Source of the DNA: Lactuca virosa
Lineage: Eukaryota > Streptophyta > Magnoliopsida > Asterales > Asteraceae
DNA: 64,000 nucleotides
Direction of reading: 5' to 3'
Assembly: GCA_928212115.1 (NCBI GenBank)
Contig: CAKMRJ010005634.1
Coordinates: 123,113,234 to 123,177,233, forward strand
Positions 43,172-54,810 of the stretch are shown in pieces. The translations under genes and the position numbers were made by a program. Numbering within the stretch: the first letter of the stretch is position 1; every line of letters begins with the position of its first letter. Below the pieces are notes generated by a model. The model was not told the DNA's origin. It searched no databases and was given only the letters and a program-made list of their open reading frames with translations.

Positions 43172-45816
43172 TCATCTCCATGAGGAACAGGGAAATACAA
43201 AGAAACATGCCCTTCGTTGTCCCAACTGATGAAGCAACTGACTTGGAGTTTGCTTCCGAAGAAACTCCCACCAATCCACTTCATGATGCAATGCATTTCG
43301 GTCCCAATGAAGAACACTCTGATGAAGTGATGTTTGACGATGAATGAGCCTCAATTCCTGCTCCCAAGATGTTTTCCTCATTTCCATTTCCTTCGAAGCC
43401 TTCCTCATCCAGGCCAGATTTGGATTTCGGACTCTCCTCCTCCTCTTCGGAACCTGCTAATGAACAAACAAATCTAGAGGATCATGTCCAAGACACCATT
43501 GAAGGTGGAACTGAGTCCACCCCCAAGAACATCAACATCGTTCCCACTCCTCCTGACTCTCCTCAACAACAACCTAATCTAAAGGCTGACAAGAACAAGT
43601 CCCGGAATTCCACTTCGGACACCAGATCTTCTGCAGGAGACCACGTTGATCCATTTGCCCTCCATGAAATCCGAGAACTCTGTTTCTGAGACCATGAAGA
43701 AGGTAAACATAATCGAAACTTCAGTGGCCGGACTCAACACCAGGCTTGACGTCAAGATTTCTGGATTGGACTCCAAGCTTCCTTGTCCACCATCAACACA
43801 TCCGGACCCACCATTACGGAACGTGAATCCCAACTGGATCAACTCATTTCCTTACGACTCAAGCACACCATTGAGGAAGTTGAGAAGAAATATGATGAAA
43901 GTGTCGATCACTACCTTGAAACTATCACCAAGATGTTGAAGGTCCATGACGATATGTTGAATGCTTCCAACAAACTTATTAAGCAAACTCATATTCTTCA
44001 TGAGAAGCAGATCCAGCGCCTGGAAAAGGAGATCCGGAAGAAGGATGAGATGAATCTCATCATGCAATAGGTCCTCATCAAGTTTCTGAGATCATGTTAG
44101 AACATTGTCGATGTTCCGAACAACAAGTTCGATGAGATACTCAATATTCTCTCCCAACTGTTCAATCACCTCCAAGCTCAAGCTCCCACTGCTGAAGCCT
44201 ACGATGCTCTCACTCTTCAAATCAACACCAGTTTTTAGAAGGTGTTTGAGAAATTTTCCAACATGAAGGAGTCTCTTGTACTTGCTCCGGTTGTCAGGCG
44301 AACCGTTGCAAAAGGGGGAGAAGGACGAAGTCAACCCTGGAAACCTGCCTCGGAATATCAGCTCCGAGATGAAAATGAAAATTGTGATGATAGTATTCAA
44401 GTTCTTTCATGAATCCTATGTGTTGAAGATGATGATAACAGTGAATATGAAGATGTTTTTGTAACAAATGGAGTGTTAGGACTACAAGCTCCGAGGAAGT
44501 TCCATGACAAGGTCCTTACGGAGGAAGAACAACGAATATGGTCAGCAATATCATGGACATCCACTGTGGCTGAAGTTCTAAACAAAAGCATCGAAATGGC
44601 TAAGGCCAAAAGAGAACTGATTGTTGATGCCTTCCGAGCCACTACCTCGATGCTGCCTCCTATTCCGGCTCCAAAGATCGCTCGAATCGACAAAAGCTCT
44701 CCACTCCGGAAGCCTGATGACATTCCGGAAGAGCCTCTGCCTTCCTCTCCTCCAAAGTTCACAATCGATGAAAATATGCAACACATCCTCTCCACTATTC
44801 AGAAGCAAGACAAGGGTAAGAAGCCCATCACTGAAAGCCATCAAGCTCTCTACTCCGGACCTCCACCAAATCCAAAATCAGGCTGGTGTCAAGAAGAGAT
44901 TCTTCAAGCTCTTGAAGAAAGCATCCAGATTCAATCCTTTAAGGATGAAAATCCGCATCCGATGTTAGGGATCTCTCCACTTTGCAGAGATGGAATCCTA
45001 AAGGATGTCGATATAGTACCCTTCATGTACTATGACATTCCCAACAATGATTCGGAACAACTTGATCTTCCTCTTACTCTCCCTTCAGCAAGTTCTACAC
45101 CAAATTTGCTCCTCTTCGTCTGGAGGATGATCCTCAAATGATCATCCGGACTGAGCGTGAAAGACTCAAGACCTTTTATGACAAGAACGCACTTCCTCTC
45201 AAAGAAGTGTGGTCGGAAAAGGATCACTAAGATCTCCGGATTCGGAAGGAAGATACTGACAAAGTTTGAACTCAACTGCATTCTATTCTGGTATCACATC
45301 TTCCGGAACAAACCAACCTGCAATACCATCACTGATGCTGATTTCCCTACTCTTAATCCGAATGATATCCTGACTATTGTTGCTCACTTCCGAAGCATTC
45401 AGTCAGATGATCTCAATATGGGAGCTTATCATTCTGCCTTAAGTTTTCTTAAGGACTACGTTGTTGAGTTCTGTCGATGCGATTATGAATTGGCCCACCT
45501 ATTCAGAACAGATAAATATTTGGCCAAAATCGACTTCAAACTTCCTGAAGCTGAAATCCTTGCGGAAGGACCCATCGATGAACCGGTGTTAGGATTTGTC
45601 TGCTTTCAAAGAAGAACAAACCAGAAGGACTTCTTCCGAGTTCAAGACAAGCACCTGGTTCCCACTAAGGCTCTTCAGAAGTTCATCAGTCGAGCATCCA
45701 AGTCTGACGCTCCAGAGCATGTAAAGGCTAAGTTTGTAAGCCCGCTTCAATGGTACATTGTGGTTAGAGAATGGCTGTACACGGCATACGTTTTCATCAA
45801 GGAAGATTCGAGCTAA
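43172..45816 (+). pseudogene. SIRE ORF3, C-terminal part (broken)
   Basis: Codons of ORF3 continue from 43172, with stops near 43345, 43687, 44068, 44098, 44237, 44409 and 45139 and frame changes between. An acidic/Ser-Pro-rich segment comes first (43369-43640). A long coiled coil follows (about 43805-44070: EEVEKKYDESVDHYLETITK, QIQRLEKEIRKKDEM), then a segment with EEQRIWSAISWTSTVAEVL (44510-44580), and a C-terminal globular part in an open frame from 45157 to the stop at 45814-45816 (DYELAHLFRTDKYLAKIDF, PLQWYIVVREWLYTAYVF). With the N-terminal part the original ORF would be about 1,350 codons. The stop lies 27 bp before the polypurine tract. No transmembrane helix or signal peptide that I can see. 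Confidence 0.75.
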
Positions 45817-45842
45817 ACTTACTAGATTGCTAATTTCACTTA

Positions 45843-45850
45843 GGGGAGAT
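45843..45850 (+). other. polypurine tract of the SIRE-like element
   Basis: GGGGAGAT stands directly before the LTR start TGTTGGAACC. Confidence 0.85.
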
Positions 45851-46066
45851 TGTTGGAACCTGAAAGTGAACCTCTAGCAATCACTATCCTTGTATGTTCC
45901 ATGGCAAGCCTGTTCCGAAGTCAGATGTGTTCCGAAGTCAGAAGCAGTTCCGGAGTCAAATCAGTTTTCTGGAGTGAAGATGGTGTCCGGAACAAAGTCT
46001 ATGTTCCGGATTTGTTATGTACTTTTGTCCGTATGAATTAATTGTATTTGTCATTTAGCTTGATTT

Positions 46067-46856
46067 TGTTGGGTTTTAGTATACTACAACATCCTATGGT
46101 GCACATACAACCCTAAATGCTTTGGATCTATGTTTTCTCTAATTATACATACAATATTGTTTCCAAAGCGTTAAGCCTACAACTAGCATACAATTGACAT
46201 AAACAACATAAAGTACTAGTTAGGAGTTTACCTCTTTATGTAGCTTGTAGAACTTGTTGTATTTGGCCTTTAAGAACTTAGCACCCCAAGTGTGATGCCT
46301 CAAACGGTTCACAACACACCTAGGACAAAGGAGAACTTGAGAGAGATGTTGCTAGCTCCAAAATCGGCTCTAATGAACTCCAAGAACTCTAGTGTCTGAT
46401 TTTGAGTGCTAAGGGAGTCCTTTTATAGTGTGGCAAAGTCTAGGGTTACAGCCATGCAAACCCTAATGCCCATGACCTTTCATATTACTTAGGCTCCATG
46501 GGTTAAACCTCTATGGACTATCCACGGACTACCATATTGGTTTAGCCCATCCTAAATAACAATTGGCCCACACTATAAGAATCATTGATTTACCAAATCA
46601 ATCCCCATATATTTAATTAGTCTCTTTTGATCACATAATTAATTCCAAATTAATTCTTGATCAATATTAATTAAATAATATGATTTCATATTAATATATT
46701 AGAGCTTATAATATATTAATAAATCATAAGTAACCTCTTACTCAAGTATCCATCCTATCAAATTGTCCTGGTGATATGCAACCTGAAATGGACCATGCTA
46801 CTCTCGGGTCAAGTACATTCCAATTATAGTTATGAGCTTAGACACCTAATCCAACA
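46067..46856 (-). repeat. 3' LTR of the minus-strand gag-only element
   Basis: 790 bp; on the minus strand it starts TGTTGGATTAGGTG after the purine tract CCAAGTGAGAGAC (46857-46869). Confidence 0.93.
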
Positions 46857-47249
46857 GTCTCTCACTTGGATAAGTCTAATAACTATTATTGCAAGTACGA
46901 CTCCAAAATCCCGACTAGCAATCGTAGCTCTTAAAAGCCGTTGTCGAACTCTGACCTAGTCAATGACGTGTCCATTAGATTCCTCCATTCTAGATATCGT
47001 ATGGACATGAGACATGAATTACAATCATTCTCTCTGTCCATTTGTTGTTTCCCGGTTTCCGATTTATGACGACTGACTAATGAACAAATCAAATTAGTCC
47101 AGGCTTGTCCAGGCACTTAGGTTTGTCATCACTAAATCATCGAGGGGCCCACAGATATCGCTTGTATCCCTCTAAGGGTAAAAGGAATGGATAAACTTCG
47201 ACTCAAATGCTCGCTTGTACTTACTCATCAAATCACACGCAACATATGC

Positions 47250-47383
47250 CAACGTGCAACCGACTTGTAAATTACAACTCACATATCTTGGTTTCAAGAA
47301 TATAAGATATTATCGTCAACGTGCAACCGACTTGTAAATTACAACTCACATATCTTGGTTTCAAGAATATAAGATATTATCGT
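47250..47383. repeat. exact tandem duplication of 67 bp
   Basis: 47250-47316 and 47317-47383 are identical (starting CAACGTGCAACCGAC, ending GATATTATCGT). The plus copy has only one such unit, so this is a recent slip. Confidence 0.93.
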
Positions 47384-48979
47384 CTCACAATCACTCGTGA
47401 TAAAATCCACGAAGTAATTAGATGAGCGTGGGTTTAATCCAATACTCAAATCTTATTACAGGAGTACTAATGAACACTGCAGCAACCTTGTGCTATGTCT
47501 AAAACTCCTAAACAATCTACAGTCAGATTCATGATTGTCTTTCCTCAATACCTACTTCCAAAGTATGACCGACTGTGGATAGTTTGAATAACCTAGTTAT
47601 TCGGGAAGTCAAAACATGCAAAGTGAAACACAAGAATAATTGAATCCAATATGGTCTCAGAACTTATGAATGTAAATAAAACACCTTTTATTTAATCACC
47701 ATATTGATTACACATTATTCATTTGATAATGTTTCGATTAATCAACTTAATACTTGAATTAAAACAACAGTCATGCCATGCTCTAAGCATGCACACTATA
47801 TTTGCCTATGATCCTTTCTTTGTGAAATAGATCAACTGAAAGCATTTCAATGACACTCATTTCACAATTCCAAATCCTTATCGTAAAAGTAAGAATACCA
47901 AATTCTTGCCATTCGCTATAATCTGTTAGATTTTAAACTTATATGAAATGATCCTCTTGTAATGACTCTGCACAAAAGTCACAGAGACTTGGAAACAGAC
48001 ATTACAAAGTATTCCAGTAGAGAGCTATTCCATGGAAACGAAGTCTCACATTCAAAGTACATTCCTTTGAACATTCTTCCTACATTAAGTTTTCTAATCT
48101 TACTCAGATTTAAAGAATAACTTCCACTTATGGAAACATTTTCATATTCCCATTTTGAATTTCACTTCTGAACAAGAGTTACCTCTTCTCAGAGTATGTA
48201 AATATGGTCCTTCCAAAATTCAAAATATACTTCCAACTGTCCATAAGCAACCAATCTTTGGTAAACCTCAGATTGTCCTCGACAATTGCTTAACCATTTT
48301 AGTCATATCTCGTTCTAGTCCCTTTTCCCTCTTAATGCCCTAGGCATTTGGAAAAATTAGAACAGATTAATGTGATAGCATATGTAATCAATCCTATACC
48401 CGAAGCATATGGGATACGATACATAATGTTTCACATAAAGACATGATACTTTACCAGTCTCTTGCTATAATATTTCCCTGTATAGAATTTCCTTATGTCA
48501 AATCTTTTCAACATAACATTCATATATATCCTTAACTAGATTTGATTAAAAATCTCAATCTAAGCTTTTAGATTTGAAATGAAGTATCAATTCCTCTCCC
48601 TTAATTATAGCAAAACAACTTTTCAAACCCTACAACTTTGCGAATTGGAACTTTTTTTTCTATAATTAATATTACTAACTTGCAACACTTACCATAATAA
48701 TTATGCTCCCACTAGCATAATAATTATTATCTTACTAGCATAACACTTATGCTCCCACTAGTTTTGACATGTACCCAGAAATAAGTTGGACTTCTAGAAA
48801 TCAATACTTGTTGACTTTCTTACCAAAGTTCATATATATTTCTGATACAAGATTCTTCGATAAGACTTTATCTAGGCTTCTCAAAATCATACACCTGTCC
48901 TTAGATAGCTCACATGTGTATCTAAATAATTTTAGAACTTACAACAATAAGTCTCAACTGTTTAGATCTTTTGCCATTT

Positions 48980-49029
48980 CTCACAATTCGAACTATGAAG
49001 AGGGATTTCGTAATCTTATCGAATTTGAG
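48980..49029 (-). other. hairpin hB, loop ATTACGAAATCCCTCTT
   Basis: Stem CTCACAATTCGA (48980-48991) with TCGAATTTGAG (49019-49029), one bulge. On the minus strand the loop reads ATTACGAAATCCCTCTT. The module resembles h3 of the plus copy but sits several hundred bases away in element coordinates. Confidence 0.72.
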
Positions 49030-50669
49030 AATGCAAACATCACAATTGCTATCTCCTTAAAATGTACTTAGTGAAAGCGTTTCCTCACAATCATTTTCAT
49101 GAATTGGAGAGAAACCTTATGACACTTAGATTTTATGGTGTATGTGTTCCTATCCATGTGAATTTGTCAAAACCATAATCACAAGACAAGGTTAGTGACA
49201 AATCCAAACTCATATGGACTGAACTTGTTCAATCTTAATTTCTTGCCACCTGGCAGCACAAGGGCTTGCCATTGCTTCCAGGTTGTTATGCAAACAATTG
49301 AGAACTCATAGAACTCACATGCATAGTCAACTTTAACTGGAATGGGCACAGAAACAAGAATATGTCAACACGATAGGTTATAAACCTCAAGTCGTGTGCT
49401 AGTGATTAACAATTAGTTTACTCTTGATTAGTTCTTGAAACTCTTCAAGATCTTTAAGACTCCCACTGTCCTCTTGACATATAAGATTCTCTTGTCTAGA
49501 AACATTCCTTGACAAACAAATATTCAAGAGTTAGTGTGGTTTCTTATCAAGACAAACACTTCACACCATTGGTCTTAGTTGGTCTTTGTTTTATCCAAAA
49601 CATCACAACTTACCAATTTCAAATGTACAAGAGTAGAAAACATTTTACTCTAAATTTGACAAGTGTTATAAACCTTTCTTAAGATTATGTCACTCAAGTT
49701 ACAATCTTGGAGTATGACTCTAAGACTTGTTCTTGGAACGAAGTATGATTCACCTTTTGATTTAACCATTCCAACAATTCATGATTCCTCTTCTTAGCCA
49801 TACAAGTGCACTAAGGTATCCTTAGAGGATCAATTGTGATATGGTCTTTCATAATCATTAAGATGATCATAAAACACGATACTAAAGTACTCTCCCATCC
49901 TTTCAGATTGGAGAAACTTTTATCTTTCTGCCTAATTTGATTCTTCTTATTTGTTCTGCTACACATTGAAACTTTTTCAATGATTCAGAATTATACTTAA
50001 TCTTGTAAGCATAACCATATTTACTAAACTTTAGTAAATCATGAAGAATAGTCTTATCGCTCTTTGTGGTGGACCTGACCAGTGCACAACCAAGTGTAAC
50101 CGATCGCCTAGTCCTTCACTTGAGTCACATATACATGTGAACAAGGAATTAGTCTTAATTTCCCAAAGATGAAGGTTCTCATTCATCACACAATACAAGT
50201 TGCATGATTCCGAGTTTCTATCCAATTGAAACTTGGGTGATGAGAATCTTTCCTTATTTGGTAAATTTTGACTCTACCACAAACGAAAGAATCAAATCCA
50301 TTTTCCAATATTGCTATCAATGGAAACATATAAACAACAATTTTCACAAATTCCATTGTAAGGAGACTTAAAAATAAAATAAATTTCAAAAATTTCCCTT
50401 TATTTATAAAAATTTCGGAAAACTTATCCTTACACTGCAAATACAAATGAAAACTATGTTGTTATCTATTCCTAAGCAATATATCATACTCTTAAGCAGC
50501 AGCTCAAAATTCTGATCATCGAGCCATGCGATCGAAATCCATCTCTTCGCGATCAGAATCAGCTTACTCTTCCTTTAAGCTTCCTTTCTTTTCTTCGATT
50601 CTACAAAACATCAAAATGTAATTACATCACATCATGTATTAAGAATCTCCAAATAGGAACTTAATAGAG

Positions 50670-51407
50670 TTAGACAGTGGACTTACCTGAAGTAGAGTCA
50701 AACATTTTGACTTTACCATCTCTTAGATCTCTCAGGTAATCAGGGCAGCTTCGCTTCCAATGTCCCTTTTCTTGGCAATAGAAACAAATGGCTTCTTTCG
50801 CATCGGCACATGACACAATTCCAGAGCAAGCCTTTCTCTTAAGTTCAAACTTTTTGACTTTAGCCAATTTCTCTCTCCTAGGAGAAGAAATCATTTATGG
50901 ATTGTCACTGTTGTCCATGGAAACTTGGGAAGTAAATCTTCCAATCAAAATTGCTTTACCAGTACGCCAAATCATTGCTGATTCAACAGCAACAAGCAAA
51001 TAAGTAAGATCGATAAGGGTCATGTCGTGATCTGTCATATAGTAGTCCTTATTGAACTCACTATACGACTCAGGGAGTGACTGAAGAACCAAGTCAATAG
51101 CCAACTTCCTTGGGAACACGACACCCAACATTCCCAGCTTGTCAATATGCAGCTTCATGTCCAAGACGTGAGCACATACAGACTTTCCATCTTCATGTTT
51201 GCTTGCCAATAGGGCTTGAGTGACCTTGAACTTTTCAAGTCTTTGAACATGTGGGTTAGGGAGAATAATTGGAGGAGGTGGAGGAAGTGAAGTATGATTT
51301 CCAGTCCCACTAATGCACAACAAAGGGATTAATCTTTCATCTTGATCACCATGTGCAATATCATCTTTATTAGGAAAGCTTTTTCCAAAAAGAATAAGGA
51401 AGACCAT
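50670..51407 (-). pseudogene. gag of the minus-strand gag-only element (broken)
   Basis: Two open stretches on the minus strand. 51407-50895 encodes the capsid part with TSLPPPPPIILPNP, then MKLHIDKLGMLGVVF, SLPESYSEF and VAVESAMIW. 50894-50670 encodes the nucleocapsid with an intact zinc knuckle CFYCQEKGHWKRSC (C-x2-C-x4-H-x4-C) and ends near the tail that in the plus copy reads STSG. The first ATG is followed by a segment with no obvious match, so the true start may lie upstream of 51407. The knuckle type is that of Ty1/copia gag. Binding and packaging of the element's own RNA would be its role; enzymes would come from a partner element. Confidence 0.82.
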
Positions 51408-51511
51408 AGTTGTCAGAACTAAACATCTATTTGGGAGAAATTCAAGTTAGTTGATTTAAGTCCTTAATATAACACCCAAAATGAATATATTAAGGCTAGG
51501 ACCCAACACAA

Positions 51512-51557
51512 TATTTTACAATTCGGAAGAAGGATGCCGTAATCCAATTGCAAAATA
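51512..51557 (-). other. hairpin hA, counterpart of h1
   Basis: Stem 51512-51526 (TATTTTACAATTCGG) with 51544-51557 (CCAATTGCAAAATA); the minus-strand loop reads ATTACGGCATCCTTCTT. Stem bases differ from h1 on both arms, yet pairing is kept apart from one G/T pair and one bulge. Confidence 0.78.
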
Positions 51558-51704
51558 TTTGAAGGTAGGTAAATGACGATTTACCAATTTCCACCATGAA
51601 AAACGAAAATGAACTTTAGGTTTTAAATGAATTGAAATTCCTAGATTCTTTGAGATTCATTGAACTTTTTCAATGACATGTTTAATCTCGATTATGCCCT
51701 TCAA

Positions 51705-51735
51705 GTTTGTGACTGGGATGCCGAGGATCACAAAC
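51705..51735 (-). other. hairpin hC, counterpart of h4
   Basis: Stem GTTTGTGA (51705-51712) with TCACAAAC (51728-51735); the minus-strand loop is TCCTCGGCATCCCAG, identical to that of h4. Confidence 0.75.
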
Positions 51736-52203
51736 AAGGTGTGAATAACCATGCAAATTAGCTTGGTACTCTCGATGTCATTTATCACCTAATCAATGTG
51801 TCGGTTAACCACACACGCTCCATTGATCTATGACAAACATCAAGCTACCCTTTGCCACACACTGTCAGTCCCAGATTAGTGTGTCGGTTAACTACACGCG
51901 CTCCACTAACGACTTAACAAGGTGCAAAGTGCAATTTCATGGGTTAGCACCAAATTCACATTTTTCCTAAGTAACTAAGATTGGGAATTTATAAGTGTTT
52001 AGCTACTTGGTATTTTCATTATACTTTTAATGAGAATTAATGTCCTATCCTACCCGTTCGGCTAACGACCCTCCACCAGTCAAGGAAGCGGTGGGTGAGA
52101 GTGAACACCCATTAAACCGCCATTTTATAGGCATTAACCTTATATCCCCCTTATAGATCGGCTTCGTGAATGAGGCCTACTAACGGTAAGACTGACTTTT
52201 TTA

Positions 52204-52205
<2 letters not shown>

Positions 52206-52264
<59 letters not shown>
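52206..52264. repeat. TA microsatellite
   Basis: A nearly pure (TA)n run of about 59 bp. The same position in the plus copy (about 29270) has no expansion. Confidence 0.95.
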
Positions 52265-52274
<10 letters not shown>

Positions 52275-53105
52275 AATATATTAAACTTTTAATATTATAA
52301 TAGTATAAGGGTGTATTTAAAATTTTTAAAATACTAAGTGGTTTAATCAATTAATTAAACTATACTCTTAATTTAATTAAACTTAAACCATGTCATTATG
52401 GAATTATTAATTCTCTTTTAATTAACTATTAATAAAGTCCATAAAGATGTAATATGAATTATTCAAAACATCAAGATGCTAAAACAAAATTAAAACTAGT
52501 TAATTTAGTATTAAGTTATGAACCCATGAGTTACACTTTTGAAAACTTTTCAAACAACTTTAGTTTTAGAATTCAATGTCTCATAAAAAAAACTTTTCAA
52601 AATCCAAAACTTGAGGGCAAGTTTTGTAACTCTTGAAAACTTTTAGAATTCCATAAAAGAGACTTTCTGAGTTCCATAACTTGAGGGCAAGTTATGAAAC
52701 TCTTCAAAGCCATTTATAACAAATTTTGTAACCTTTGAAGACTCTTGGAATTCATAACTTAAAGAGTTAATGAATGAGATTTTTCACATCCATAACTTAT
52801 GGAAGTTTCAAAACTCTTAAGATCATAACTTTAAAAAAAACTTTTGAGTTCCAAAATTTTATGACAAAATTTGTAACTCCTTAAAAACATTTAGATCAAA
52901 CTTTTAAAACAAATAAAATAATCATATCATTCTATCTTTTAATAAATTGACCTAATTCAACTCTTGAAGTAAAATGACTCAAATTTTACAAATAATTAGT
53001 TTTTCATAAAATCAAGTAATTATCTTAAAATTTGACAAACTTTATGTTTTTTTTTTCAACTTTGAAAATCAAACATTTGCATCAATATAACAGAAAACAA
53101 CCCAT

Positions 53106-53118
53106 GGCTCTGATACCA
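53106..53118 (-). other. primer binding site of the minus-strand gag-only element
   Basis: GGCTCTGATACCA is the exact complement of TGGTATCAGAGCC and lies one base from the 5' LTR. Confidence 0.95.
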
Positions 53119-53119
53119 C

Positions 53120-53909
53120 TGTTGGGTATTAGTATACTACAACATCTTATGGTACACATACAACCCTAAATGCTTTGGATCTATGTTTTCTCTAATTATA
53201 CATGCAACATTGTTTCCAAATCGTTAAGCCTACAACTAGCATACAATTGACATAAACAACATAAAATACTAGTTAGGAGTTTACCTCTTTATGTAGCTTG
53301 TAGAACTTGTTGTATTTGGCATTTAAGAACTTAACACCCCAAGTGTGATGCCTCAAACGGTTCAAACCACACCTAGGACAAAGGAGAACTTGAGAGAGAT
53401 GTTGCTAGCTCCAAAATCGGCTCTAATGAACTCCAAGAACTCTAGTGTCCGATTTTGGGTGCTAAGGGAGTCCTTTTATAGTGTGGCAAAGTCTAGGGTT
53501 ACATCCATGCAAACCCTAATACCCATGACCTTTCATATTACTTAGGCTCCATGGGTTAAACCTCCATGGACTATCCATGGACTACCATATTGGTTTAGCC
53601 CATCCTAAATAACAATTGTCCCACACTATAAGAATCATTGATTTACCAAATCAATCCCCGTATATTTAATTAGTCTCTTTTGATCACATAATTACTTCCA
53701 AATTAATTCTTGATCAATACTAATTAAATAATATGATTTCATATTAATATATTAGAACTTATAATATATTAATAAATCATAAGTAACCTCTTACTCAAGT
53801 ATCCATCCTATCAAATTGTCCTGGTGATATGCAACCCGAAATGGACCATGCTACTCTCGGGTCAAGTACATACCAATTATAGTTATGGGCCTAAACACCT
53901 AATCCAACA
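53120..53909 (-). repeat. 5' LTR of the minus-strand gag-only element
   Basis: 790 bp, TGTTGGGTATTAG to AATCCAACA on the plus strand; the same length as its partner. On the minus strand it starts TGTTGGATTAGGTG. Confidence 0.93.
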
Positions 53910-54352
53910 GATTTAACATGTCATAGGACTTAGTCTCTTTTGTCAAAACTAGATAATCAGAGTTTCAGAAACATCTCTATTATCCGGTCCTATGCTTGTA
54001 TTTGGTTTGTACGATGTAATATCTTCTCCTATTTAAAAAGGACCTTTCTATGATAAATCAAGTGACGGATTGTTCAAACAAATATAGTAATATTCTAGTT
54101 TACTTCACCTTTCAAGTTATTCTCTCAAACATTCTTCTTGTTCCTCATTTATTATCTTTACTTTGATCATTATCTTTACTCTTCATTAATATCTTGAATA
54201 CTTTGTTGAATGCATTAACTCAGACTTGACTGGTCTTGCCATACTTGACTGGAACATTCCTTAGTAGCAGACATTGATCTTAAGCATTAACTCAAGGTTT
54301 GAGTTCTCAAACCTTGTCCCTGCGCATCAGATCTTTTTGTTCTCACATTTTT

Positions 54353-54810
54353 GCCATATTAAATTGTGCGCCCCTAAGTGGAAGGAATGATATTATGAAG
54401 TGTAGTCTTCAGCTGCAACTGTACTCCAAAAATCTAAAGTAGAATGTTATAATTTCGGTAAGGTTTCCAAAGTACAATGCCTTAATAAGAATAGAAAATC
54501 AATTATGTGTGCATATTGCCACTACTTGGATCTAGCAATTAGATTATACTTCTTTGTCTGTTTCTAAAAAAAAAGGGAAAAAGAAACGTCTTGAGGCGAA
54601 GCCCGGATACACCTCCTAGTTATTACTATAAAACCCAAAAATCAAAATAATAAATAAATGATTAAATTAAAATAACATAATAATTTGTACGATATAATAA
54701 ACTATGATCACTAAGGAGGCTCAACCCAAATGGTGTATGACATGGGCAAATGTGCATGACCTATCTTTCATAAGGTATTAAAATTTTTACTCGATTTTAC
54801 ATAATTATAT
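54353..54810. other. host intergenic DNA after the SIRE element
   Basis: AT-rich, no gene-like frame. It continues the host sequence interrupted at 8964. Confidence 0.6.

Larger units (their letters stand above)
46870..50669 (-). other. non-coding interior of the minus-strand gag-only element
   Basis: No ORF worth keeping. It aligns in reverse with 30696-34408: for example GGATTTTATCACGAGTGA near 33891 matches the complement near 47395-47412, and ACCAAAGATTGGTTGCT near 32995 matches the complement near 48248-48264. It contains an exact 67 bp tandem duplication (47250-47383) and a hairpin module (48980-49029). Confidence 0.72.
51408..53105 (-). other. leader of the minus-strand gag-only element
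   Basis: It mirrors 28421-29895: hairpins at 51512-51557 and 51705-51735, the TTCGTGAATGAGGCCTAC segment near 52164, a long TA microsatellite (52206-52264) and the AAGTTATGG/CATAACTT array (52520-52880). The open frame at 52454-52636 runs through that array and is not a gene. Confidence 0.7.
46067..53909 (-). mobile_element. gag-only LTR retrotransposon (TR-GAG-like), minus-strand copy
   Basis: 7,843 bp with two 790 bp LTRs and a perfect TSD, GATTT, at 46062-46066 and 53910-53914. The primer site on the minus strand (53106-53118) matches the Met-tRNA site exactly. Only a gag remnant is coding; the 3.8 kb where pol should be has none. I count about 27 LTR differences (96.6% identity), so it is older than the plus copy. 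Its LTRs are closer to the one at 63385 than to that at 27656. Confidence 0.9.
8965..54347 (+). mobile_element. Ty1/copia element, SIRE/Maximus-like, expanded by nested insertions
   Basis: 5' LTR, primer site, long gag, protease, integrase, RT, RNase H, an extra long 3' ORF, polypurine tract and 3' LTR are all on the plus strand. Integrase before RT defines Ty1/copia; a gag of over 800 codons plus a long 3' ORF suits the SIRE lineage. Both ends have the 5 bp duplication TTTTT (8960-8964 and 54348-54352); homopolymer TSDs are weak alone, but the LTR ends agree. Without insertions it would be roughly 11-12 kb. The two LTRs, with insertions removed, are each about 650 bp and about 97% identical by eye. 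Everything between 9363 and 53909 that is not gag, pol, ORF3 or LTR arrived later. Confidence 0.92.
45851..54347 (+). repeat. 3' LTR of the SIRE-like element, split by a gag-only element
   Basis: LTR sequence is 45851-46066 plus 53915-54347. It begins TGTTGGAACC and ends TTCTCACA, followed by TTTTT as before the 5' LTR. The 5' LTR (TTGATTTAACATGTC near 9173) shows the uninterrupted site at which the gag-only element landed. Confidence 0.93.

Noticed and set aside
43092..43408. Minus-strand ORFs over the ORF3 resume point
   Set aside because: The plus strand carries ORF3 codons in register with the C-terminal part; the minus frames are shadows.
54595..54625. tRNA-like or SINE-like word GGCGAAGCCCGGATAC
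   Set aside because: No cloverleaf, no B-box in a proper context and no 3' tail could be made out.
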